Of a stretch of DNA of 21,392 bases, positions 1 through 6,746 are shown piece after piece. The translations under genes were made by a program, and so were the position numbers. This stretch comes from Oscillospiraceae bacterium (GTDB taxonomy: Bacteria > Bacillota > Clostridia > UMGS1883), in NCBI GenBank assembly GCA_015069065.1, contig SVJI01000007.1:1-21392 (forward strand), read 5' to 3'. The stretch's first letter is position 1, and each line of letters opens with the position of its first letter. A model generated the notes under the pieces. That model saw only the letters and a list, made by a program, of their open reading frames with translations. It did not search any database and was not told the DNA's origin.

Positions 1-1
1 A

Positions 2-214
2 TGTGACTCTAAGCAGGTTCTTCTTCTCATAAGCGGTCACAATAAGGCACGTGCATTGCGCCATTGTCTTGAGGGCGGCGTTGACCATGCATGGACAATT
101 AGTGCCCTTCAGCTCCATCCTGATGGAATTATCGCATGCGACGAAGATGCTTGCGGAGAGCTTAAGGTTGATACCTATAAATATTTTAAAGAAATTTATA
201 AAAACGAAAAATAA
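2..214 (+). CDS. nagB: Glucosamine-6-phosphate deaminase, C-terminal part
   Basis: The reading frame is open at the window's left edge and ends at TAA 212-214, giving 70 C-terminal residues. The peptide contains LLISGHNKARAL, then HAWTISALQLHPDGI and a CDE motif, which match the C-terminus of NagB; from memory, E. coli NagB has the equivalent HMWTISCLQLHP and VCDE. The enzyme converts glucosamine-6-phosphate to fructose-6-phosphate and ammonia in the cytoplasm, for amino-sugar catabolism. A strong hairpin terminator follows 21 bases after the stop, so this is the last gene of its transcript. The N-terminal catalytic half lies outside the window. Identification is firm for a NagB-family protein. 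Confidence 0.9.
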   Translation, partial: CDSKQVLLLISGHNKARALRHCLEGGVDHAWTISALQLHPDGIIACDEDACGELKVDTYKYFKEIYKNEK

Positions 215-235
215 GTTTTATATAAACATATAACA

Positions 236-274
236 AAAAAAACCTCTGTGGATTTAATTCACAGAGGTTTTTTT
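236..274 (+). terminator. Rho-independent terminator of nagB
   Basis: A perfect inverted repeat pairs 236-250 with 260-274 around a 9-base loop. The core is CCTCTGTG/CACAGAGG, flanked by an A-run upstream and a T-run downstream. Because of the A and T runs it could act in both directions, but it directly follows nagB on the plus strand. Confidence 0.9.
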
Positions 275-310
275 ATTTTAAATGACTAAGAAAATACATA
301 GAATAAAAAC

Positions 311-347
311 AGAGCATAGCTTAAAACCTGAGTTTAAGCTATGCTCT
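311..347 (-). terminator. Terminator of the tRNA-Leu gene
   Basis: A perfect 15-bp inverted repeat (311-325 with 333-347, 7-base loop) begins one base past the tRNA's encoded CCA end. Read on the minus strand, the stem is followed by GTTTTTATT, which fits intrinsic termination of the tRNA transcript. With the nagB hairpin it insulates the two converging transcripts. Confidence 0.85.
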
Positions 348-348
348 C

Positions 349-436
349 TGGTGCTCGAGACCGGGATCGAACCGGTACGTCTTTATGGGACACGGGATTT
401 TAAGTCCCGGGCGTCTGCCTGTTCCGCCACTCGAGC
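349..436 (-). tRNA. tRNA-Leu, anticodon UAA
   Basis: On the minus strand the sequence folds as a class II tRNA. The acceptor stem is GCTCGAG/CTCGAGC, with discriminator A and an encoded CCA. The D-arm region is GGCGGAACAGGCAGACGC. The anticodon stem is CGGGA/TCCCG with loop CTTAAAA, giving anticodon TAA, which reads UUA (and UUG by wobble) as leucine. A long variable arm (GTC...GAC) and a T arm ACCGG/CCGGT with loop TTCGATC follow. The long variable arm and A discriminator support leucine identity. It is transcribed from its own consensus promoter and ends at an adjacent hairpin, so it is a single-gene transcript. Confidence 0.96.
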
Positions 437-445
437 AACATTATA

Positions 446-474
446 ATTATAAACCATAATTAAGATATTGTCAA
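446..474 (-). promoter_or_regulatory. Sigma-A promoter of tRNA-Leu
   Basis: On the minus strand TTGACA (469-474) and TATAAT (446-451) are separated by 17 bases, a perfect housekeeping consensus. The -10 ends only 9 bases before the mature tRNA 5' end at 436, so the pre-tRNA leader would be just a few bases long. Confidence 0.88.
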
Positions 475-564
475 TGTTTTTTGGAGGAAATTTACATAGC
501 TTTTTCTAAGATAGAAAATTACACATCAAATATATTAAGAGAGACAGGCATATTTCCATAAATA

Positions 565-593
565 TTGACATTCAGAACATATTGCATTATAAT
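565..593 (+). promoter_or_regulatory. Sigma-A promoter of the GH106-like/CARF nuclease unit
   Basis: TTGACA (565-570), a 17-base spacer and TATAAT (588-593) form a perfect housekeeping consensus. It lies 73 bases before the start codon at 667 and implies a leader of roughly 65 bases. It predicts strong, sigma-A-dependent expression unless a regulator blocks it. Confidence 0.85.
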
Positions 594-627
594 ATAATCA
601 GGGTATGCTATATATAGTGTTTCCTCT

Positions 628-643
628 GTCAGCTTATACTGAC
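628..643. promoter_or_regulatory. Short inverted repeat in the 5' leader
   Basis: GTCAG (628-632) and CTGAC (639-643) are separated by 6 bases in the leader downstream of the consensus promoter. It could be a small operator or an RNA hairpin just before the ribosome site. At 5 bp it may be chance. Confidence 0.2.
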
Positions 644-666
644 GGTTAAACGGAGTGATTGATTTT

Positions 667-3378
667 ATGGATTTTAAACAAATAAAAAATTCCTTTAAAC
701 CACTGCATATGTGGTCATGGAATGATAAACTTAATACTGAATACACAAATGAACATACAGAAGCCATTAAGGATTTTGGCTTTGGAAGTGTTTGCATACA
801 CGCACAAAGCGGTCTGCAAACCCGTTATATGGGCGATGAATGGTTTCGCAATATAGGCACTGCTTTTTCCATGGCAGAAAAATCCGATATTGAAGTGTGG
901 GTTTGTGATGAAAACGGTTATCCTTCGGGAAGTGGAAATGGAGCAGTAAATTCTGCAGGGATTGAATTCCAGCAAAAATTTCTCTGTTGCGAAGCAGGCG
1001 AAAAGACAAACGACAGAACTATAATATGTAAAGACGGCTATCACTTTTATTATGACATAAATCCGTATTATATTGATGTGCTTTCAGATGAAATCGCACA
1101 ACATTTTATCAATGAAGCATATGTACCATACACCGAAAAATTTAACGGACAGTTTAAGGGGTTTTTCTCATACATGCCGCAACTGTCTTACAAAAACATA
1201 CCGTGGAGTTTCTCTCTTCCAGCTGCATATAAGAATGCTTATGGTGAGGAGCTTCTTGATGTACTTACTGAGTTATTTCATCCGGTCGGAGATTACAAAG
1301 CAACCCGTGTAAAATTCTGGAGACTTGTATCAGATATGTTTTCTGAAAACTTTCTTTCCCCCATTTTTACATGGTGCAACTCAAACAGTGTTAAGTTTTC
1401 TTCCTTGCTTGGCGGAAATAACACATACGATTTCACATTACACGGCAGCGTAATGCCTCAGTACAAATACATGCATATGCCATGTATTAAAGTGGATTCC
1501 CGTTTTGAAAACAATGCTCTTTCTTCACTAATGGCATCCTCCGCTGCACATCAGTTTGGAAAACAGGATAGCTGCGCTATCATCCTCTCAAAAGCAGGTA
1601 ACAGCGCCACATTTGATGATTTAAAAAGAAACTCTTTGCTTCAGCTTGCAAGAGGGATTTCGAAAATTTCCCCTGCCTACGAAAGCTACTCACTTAATGG
1701 CATAAGAAAAAGAAGCAACCCTACACACACAGTACTTCGCAGCGAATTGCATAATGAATTTATAAAATTTAATGATTACATTTCTCGATTAGAAATGATA
1801 ATATCCCGCGGAACCGTCAACTTTGACACGCTGCTTATCCACAATCAGACAAGCATGTGGGAGTGCTACGACAACGGAGAAAATAGTGGTACAGAGGAAT
1901 TTTCATCATTACTTCTTAATTCTGTCAATATACTGGAAAAGAAACATATACCGTTCCATCTTGGCGACGAAATTATACTTCAAAAGAATGCCTATGTAGA
2001 TGGTGACTGTCTTTGCATAGGTACACAAAGATATAAGACTATAGTATTGCCGGAAAATTCAACATTACTTGAAAGCACTACTAAACTCCTGTCTGAATTT
2101 GAACGCGGAGGAGGCTTTATTGCAGTTGCAGACAGTCTCTGCCAAAACGATGTATGTGATAACGAAAACCTTATTTACACAGTTCGTAAATTTAATGATT
2201 GCACAGTTCATTTCTTTTTCAACAATTCTGAGGATTCCTTTACTTCTGCAATAAACTGCGGCACAAAGATGCTTGATATAGAAACAGGTGACATTCTGCC
2301 ATTTTACGGTGTTTATAAGTTTTCTCCATATGAGTGCATCGTTGTTATAAATGACGATACGCCCGAGCTTCCGCGTCCATTTAAAAAGCCTTTAAAGACG
2401 CTTGACCTCAGCGGTGAATGGAATCTTGACAGCAACACTTTAAACTCTCTTATACTTGACAAGTGTGATGTATATATTGACGGTGAATTAAAATATGAAA
2501 ACACAAATGCAAGTGACGTCACGGAGATTATAGCTTGTATTCGTGAGAGTGCAGATATAGAATGTAGATTCAATCTTAATGTCACAAAACTTCCAGAAAA
2601 TATTTACCTTTCAGTTACGGAGCAGAAAAGGCTTAGTGTGTGCGTTAACAAAACCCCTATTGAGCTCAATATATGCGGTTGTTTTATAAATGAAAACTTC
2701 CCTCTTATAGATATATCTTCCCACCTGACAGAGGGCAGCAACGAAATATCACTTTTATTTGCCGCTTCTCCTAACGAAGAGTTGCTTAACGCTTATACCA
2801 GAGCCTTCGACAGTGAAAGCGAGCTTAACCGTATAGCGTATGATATTGAAGTAGAGCCTCTTTATATTATTGGCGATTTTTCTGTAAATACTGACGGTGA
2901 TTTCAGAAGACTTGACAGAGGTGCATACAGATATATAGGAGACTTCTCCATAGATGATAAGCGTACTGTATATGATATATCAAAGCTTGAGCAGCAGGGA
3001 TTTATTTCCTTTGCGGGACAGGTTGCATTTTCAAAAACATTTAATCTTTCAGACACGCAGTATTGTATTAAGCTTTGCCCAAAGGGTGTCACCAGTATTG
3101 TTCTGGAAATTAACGGCAAAAAGGCAACTCCTTTAATCTGGAACCCCTACGAGCTTGATATATCGGAAATGCTGAAAAAGGGAGATAATGAAATTAAGAT
3201 AACCCTGACTACTAACTTAAGAAATCTTTTGGGTCCGCATCACATTCCTATCGGGGAAATTTATACGGTTGAAACAAAGGATTTTTACAAAAAAGAGGGT
3301 ATCTGGAACCGCAATACCGAAACACCTTGGGAAAGCAATTACTGTTTTATCGAATTTGGAATTGAATCTTTGGAGTAG
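667..3378 (+). CDS. GH106-like glycosidase-fold protein, probably catalytically inactive
   Basis: 903 residues with no signal peptide, so cytoplasmic. The N-terminal part matches the large bacterial family resembling GH106 alpha-L-rhamnosidases: IHAQSGLQTRYMGDEWF at 44-60, DENGYPSG at 81-88, YSLNGIRKR at 341-349. A C-terminal beta-sandwich, galactose-binding-like region starts near LSGEWNL (581-587). As I recall the family, active members carry FTDEPQ and an SE(T/M)FG..GW motif at the aligned places. Here these read FSYMPQ (167-172) and AIILSKAGN (304-312), so both expected acidic sites are lost although the frame is intact. ATG 667 is preferred over an in-frame GTG at 655, because GGAG at 652-655 overlaps that GTG and would be the ribosome site. 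It is followed after 2 bases by the CARF nuclease gene. The fold is fairly certain; substrate and activity are unknown. Confidence 0.75.
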   Translation: MDFKQIKNSFKPLHMWSWNDKLNTEYTNEHTEAIKDFGFGSVCIHAQSGLQTRYMGDEWFRNIGTAFSMAEKSDIEVWVCDENGYPSGSGNGAVNSAGIEFQQKFLCCEAGEKTNDRTIICKDGYHFYYDINPYYIDVLSDEIAQHFINEAYVPYTEKFNGQFKGFFSYMPQLSYKNIPWSFSLPAAYKNAYGEELLDVLTELFHPVGDYKATRVKFWRLVSDMFSENFLSPIFTWCNSNSVKFSSLLGGNNTYDFTLHGSVMPQYKYMHMPCIKVDSRFENNALSSLMASSAAHQFGKQDSCAIILSKAGNSATFDDLKRNSLLQLARGISKISPAYESYSLNGIRKRSNPTHTVLRSELHNEFIKFNDYISRLEMIISRGTVNFDTLLIHNQTSMWECYDNGENSGTEEFSSLLLNSVNILEKKHIPFHLGDEIILQKNAYVDGDCLCIGTQRYKTIVLPENSTLLESTTKLLSEFERGGGFIAVADSLCQNDVCDNENLIYTVRKFNDCTVHFFFNNSEDSFTSAINCGTKMLDIETGDILPFYGVYKFSPYECIVVINDDTPELPRPFKKPLKTLDLSGEWNLDSNTLNSLILDKCDVYIDGELKYENTNASDVTEIIACIRESADIECRFNLNVTKLPENIYLSVTEQKRLSVCVNKTPIELNICGCFINENFPLIDISSHLTEGSNEISLLFAASPNEELLNAYTRAFDSESELNRIAYDIEVEPLYIIGDFSVNTDGDFRRLDRGAYRYIGDFSIDDKRTVYDISKLEQQGFISFAGQVAFSKTFNLSDTQYCIKLCPKGVTSIVLEINGKKATPLIWNPYELDISEMLKKGDNEIKITLTTNLRNLLGPHHIPIGEIYTVETKDFYKKEGIWNRNTETPWESNYCFIEFGIESLE

Positions 3379-3380
3379 TT

Positions 3381-4556
3381 ATGCTTACACTTATTGAAAT
3401 TTTTGACGCTAAACAATATGAGAATATTATAACCCCTCTAAGCATGGAAAATATATCCAAGCTGATTTATGTTGGCTCAAAAGAGGTTATGACTAAGGAA
3501 AAGATACAAAACCTAAAACGTTTTTTTGCGAACCGGAAATTTTCTGTACCGATTGAATTTCTCTACGTGGAGCGCGACAATCCCCACTCTATCCTCAACC
3601 GCTTCACGCAAATTTCAAAAAATAACCCCTATTGTGTGTTCGATGCAACCGGTGGCGAGGATGTTATTCTGACAAGCGTAGGAATTATTGCAGGGCAACT
3701 TTCTCTCCCTGTAATTCGTATTGACATAAAAAACGGAAAATGCATCGTAATACATGGCGACGATGGCAACCTTTCATTTAAAACGCCATTGTTTTCAATC
3801 GAAGATTTTATAACTTTACAGGGCGGAAATATACTGCGCTACAGCAGTGTTTCCGACCTTACGCAAGAGGAAGCTGAGGATATAAAATCACTTTTTAGTG
3901 TAAATTCCAATGATTGTGAAGCATACAGCGCGTTTTGCAACCTGATTTCCGAGTTTGTGACCCGCGACGGAAAAAGCATTATTATAAACAAGGAAGAATT
4001 TCAGAAAAAGGCAGAAAGAACAAAATATAACGTCGGAAAAGTGCTTGAAAACTTGTTCAAAGAGTCTCTTTTACATAAAATCAAAGAAGATGATTTGACA
4101 ATCACATGTAGAGTTAATTCACGTGCTGTCGCGCTGTGCCTATCAAAATCTGGAAATGCACTTGAATATTACACTGCACTCACTGCCTCAAAGCTTACTG
4201 ATAAACTAACTGATGTCAGAGTGGGTGTATCTATTGAATGGAATGACCGAAAAGAATATTACGAAACGCAGAATGAAATTGATGTAATGGCGATTTCAAA
4301 TGGGCTGCCAATGTTTATATCCTGCAAAAACGGCGAGGTCAGAAAGGATGCTTTGTATGAGCTTGATACCGTGGCGCGTATGTTGGGCGGTCCATATTCT
4401 AAAAAAGTTCTCGTATGTACATACATATCTAAAAACCAAGGTGCGAGGGAGCATTTTATACGCAGAGCAAAAGATATGGGCATAAAACTGGTTTTTAACG
4501 CACATAAAAAAAGCCCGGGTGAATTTACACAATTCCTCAAAGGCGCAAGCGGATAA
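3381..4556 (+). CDS. Card1/Can2-like CARF-domain nuclease (DUF1887 family)
   Basis: 391 residues. Residues 1 to about 150 resemble a CARF Rossmann-like sensor, with the DATGGED motif at 88-94 where relatives have a TGG(T/E) ligand-site loop. A winged-helix-like linker covers about 180-250. The C-terminal PD-(D/E)XK nuclease domain shows NALEYY (E262), NEIDV (D301) and ISCKNG (K316), followed by YELDTVARMLGG (326-337), typical of DUF1887. In this family, Card1 and Can2 of type III CRISPR systems bind cyclic oligoadenylates and then cut DNA and/or RNA. The putative metal-site residues are all present, so it should be active. GGAG at 3372-3375 inside the end of the upstream gene is its ribosome site; the 2-base gap implies translational coupling. 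No CRISPR array or cas gene is visible in the window. Family assignment is strong; the ligand is inferred. Confidence 0.86.
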   Translation: MLTLIEIFDAKQYENIITPLSMENISKLIYVGSKEVMTKEKIQNLKRFFANRKFSVPIEFLYVERDNPHSILNRFTQISKNNPYCVFDATGGEDVILTSVGIIAGQLSLPVIRIDIKNGKCIVIHGDDGNLSFKTPLFSIEDFITLQGGNILRYSSVSDLTQEEAEDIKSLFSVNSNDCEAYSAFCNLISEFVTRDGKSIIINKEEFQKKAERTKYNVGKVLENLFKESLLHKIKEDDLTITCRVNSRAVALCLSKSGNALEYYTALTASKLTDKLTDVRVGVSIEWNDRKEYYETQNEIDVMAISNGLPMFISCKNGEVRKDALYELDTVARMLGGPYSKKVLVCTYISKNQGAREHFIRRAKDMGIKLVFNAHKKSPGEFTQFLKGASG

Positions 4557-4565
4557 TATTAACAC

Positions 4566-4594
4566 TGGAATTTCCCATCACTCTATGATATAAT
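4566..4594 (+). promoter_or_regulatory. Possible promoter of the GH26 gene
   Basis: TATAAT at 4589-4594 is a full -10 match in the 75-base gap before the GH26 gene. The hexamer 17 bases upstream (TGGAAT, 4566-4571) is a poor -35, so this would be weak or activator-dependent. Confidence 0.35.
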
Positions 4595-4631
4595 TACAAA
4601 CAGATAAATCTACAGAAAAGGAAACACGGCT

Positions 4632-6299
4632 ATGAATCATCTAGTAAAAGTTGCAGGAGCTATATTACTTTCCTGCATTATGACAACTACAGCGATTGCG
4701 GCAACACCATTTTCAGCAAACTCAAGGATTCTCTCTCCCCCCGTCTGGATGCCGTATGATATTCTTATTGACAATGAAAATATTCCTGCACCCACCAGTC
4801 AGGAAATGTTTGATGAAAATAAAATGGGATATGTCGAGGCTTATGCAGGCGGGCAAAAATTCACTAATCTTCTTGACGGATATTCAATAGTTATCCCCTC
4901 GGATATGGCTGTTGATATGTCTGTTTCCGATGTATGTGCAGCTTTCCAGAATGGCACGAAAACCTTAAAAGTTTTTAAAGAAAGCTTTGATACATCCAGT
5001 CAGAGACTTTCCTATTTGAATTATTCAAACAAGTTTCTTGAGAATACAACTAATCATAAATTAGAAAAAAGAGAATCCTACACTTCTCAGGACCGTGAGT
5101 ATTACATTTTAGAATGGTCCAGAAACAAGCTGTCGCAAATTTCCAATGACAAGAACTTTTATGCTTGTGTAGACGTATGTATCGGCGCCAGAGTATATAC
5201 ATTCTTTTTCACTGCAAACAAACCCTTTTCCCAGTGCGGAGGTTACATGGATATTGTAAATTCATTAGTAACCTTTGACCCGGTGATAGCAGAATCGAAT
5301 GCATTTAATAAGGGTTATAAAAAAGCGGATATTTCACGGCTTAACAGTAGTGCTAAAAGAACCTATAACGAACTGTTTGCTGATGATTCACCGTTTAAGA
5401 TGGGCATATTCCCCCCCGATAAATTTGGCGGCTTCTCTAAAATGGAGGAGTTTGAACAGATGCTTGGCTACAAATTCTGTGCATTTTTAGTGTACACAGA
5501 GTTTACCGATAAAGCATCCTCACCAAATCTTCAGTATATTTCCAAAGTAAACAATTACATGACAGCAATTTCAAAGAACTTCCAATATGCGCAGAAAAGC
5601 GGAAAAGCAATTGAATTGACTCTGCAGACTCCCCTGACGAGGAACACGGGGTCTAATATGATATATGAAATTCTTAACGGTGAATACGAGAAGTTTATCA
5701 CAGAATATGCACGGCTCATTGCACGCTATCCCGACGTTACAGTTCTTTTCAGACCATTCAACGAAATGAACGGAGATTGGTGCAATTACAGTGCTTTCCA
5801 TACTTCCCGCGACCCTCAACTGTATGTAGAGCTATACAAATATATATATAACGAATTTAAAAGAGCAGGTTGTAACAATGTAATCTGGGTATGGAATCCC
5901 AATGAGCGAAGCTTCCCTAACTACAAATGGAATCATCAGGATCTCTACTATCCGGGAGATGAATATGTTGATGTGTACGGCATTACAGGTTATAACACAG
6001 GTTCTTATTATGAGGGTGAAACATGGCGTAGCTTTGATGAAATATATGCTCCCATTTACGAGAGGGCGCTGCGAATGAATGAAAAGCCGATAATGATAAC
6101 GGAGTTTTCCTGCTCGGCAAACGGCGGAGATAAAGCTGCCTGGATTGAAAATATGTTCAATGCTCTGCCAAAATATGATAAAATCAAAGTTGGTATATGG
6201 TGGCACGCCACAGATTACGACGGTGAGAATCTTTCAAGGCCCTACTTCATGGATACACCGGAGGGAACTATGGAAGTATTTGACAAGTATTTAAATTAG
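4632..6299 (+). CDS. Secreted GH26 glycoside hydrolase (beta-mannanase type)
   Basis: 555 residues. Residues 1-23 form a signal peptide (hydrophobic core VAGAILLSCIM, cleavage near AIA|AT), so it is exported. Residues about 32-225 are an N-terminal domain I recognise only as a conserved uncharacterised region (DGYSIVIPSDM; FYACVDVCIGARVYTFFF). Residues about 230-555 are a GH26 (beta/alpha)8 barrel. RPFNEMNG places the acid/base at E378, VIWVWNPN follows, and ITEFSC places the nucleophile at E491. The family chiefly hydrolyses beta-1,4-mannan, but some members cleave beta-1,3-xylan or beta-1,3/1,4-glucan, so the substrate is not certain. AAAAGGA (4616-4622) is the ribosome site. NfeD and slipin genes follow within 12 bases, so it may be co-transcribed with them. 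Confidence 0.9.
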   Translation: MNHLVKVAGAILLSCIMTTTAIAATPFSANSRILSPPVWMPYDILIDNENIPAPTSQEMFDENKMGYVEAYAGGQKFTNLLDGYSIVIPSDMAVDMSVSDVCAAFQNGTKTLKVFKESFDTSSQRLSYLNYSNKFLENTTNHKLEKRESYTSQDREYYILEWSRNKLSQISNDKNFYACVDVCIGARVYTFFFTANKPFSQCGGYMDIVNSLVTFDPVIAESNAFNKGYKKADISRLNSSAKRTYNELFADDSPFKMGIFPPDKFGGFSKMEEFEQMLGYKFCAFLVYTEFTDKASSPNLQYISKVNNYMTAISKNFQYAQKSGKAIELTLQTPLTRNTGSNMIYEILNGEYEKFITEYARLIARYPDVTVLFRPFNEMNGDWCNYSAFHTSRDPQLYVELYKYIYNEFKRAGCNNVIWVWNPNERSFPNYKWNHQDLYYPGDEYVDVYGITGYNTGSYYEGETWRSFDEIYAPIYERALRMNEKPIMITEFSCSANGGDKAAWIENMFNALPKYDKIKVGIWWHATDYDGENLSRPYFMDTPEGTMEVFDKYLN

Positions 6300-6311
6300 G
6301 AGGTGTTTACA

Positions 6312-6743
6312 ATGACACTGTTCTGGACAATCTTTCTTATAGGGTTTATTATTTTGGAGGCACTTACAACACAGCTTGTATGCATCTGGTTTGCAGGCGG
6401 CGCTCTGGCAGCACTGTTAAGCGCCTTTTGCGGTATTGGTAACCTTGGTCAGGCTGCCGTATTTGTACTGGTTTCTGCATTACTGCTTGTTTTTACCAGA
6501 CAATTTGTACGCCGCATCAAGTCTAAAGAACCTGTTAAAACAAACGCGGAGGCTTTAATTAATACAGAGGCAATAGTCCTCGAAGATATATCAAATGTAG
6601 AGGCACGCGGAAGTGTAAAGGTCGGAGGAATTGTTTGGAGTGCCCGCAGCGCCGATGGTAAAGACATAGATGCCGGCACACATATTATTGTTAAAGAAAT
6701 AGACGGAGTAAAATTACTTGTATCAAAATTAGAGGAGGAATGA
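6312..6743 (+). CDS. NfeD-like membrane protein
   Basis: 143 residues. Two or three hydrophobic segments occupy residues about 3-65, followed by a C-terminal OB-fold domain of about 60 residues (IVLEDI, GSVKVGGIVWSARS, AGTHIIVKEIDGVKLLV). This is the short NfeD form without the N-terminal serine protease domain. NfeD proteins are nearly always encoded beside SPFH proteins and are thought to work with them in membrane microdomains; the stomatin/slipin gene follows after 3 bases. ATG 6312 is chosen over an in-frame GTG at 6303, because the ideal ribosome site AGGAGG (6298-6303) overlaps that GTG and sits 8 bases before the ATG. Confidence 0.88.
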   Translation: MTLFWTIFLIGFIILEALTTQLVCIWFAGGALAALLSAFCGIGNLGQAAVFVLVSALLLVFTRQFVRRIKSKEPVKTNAEALINTEAIVLEDISNVEARGSVKVGGIVWSARSADGKDIDAGTHIIVKEIDGVKLLVSKLEEE

Positions 6744-6746
6744 TTT

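Noticed and set aside
593..598. A second TATAAT overlapping the first as an alternative -10
   Set aside because: It would give a 22-base spacer from TTGACA; the box at 588-593 has the ideal 17.
349..667. tRNA-Leu as an integration site for the pseudo-glycosidase/CARF pair
   Set aside because: The pair lies on the tRNA's 5' (promoter) side, not its 3' end. I see no repeat of the tRNA 3' sequence and no integrase.
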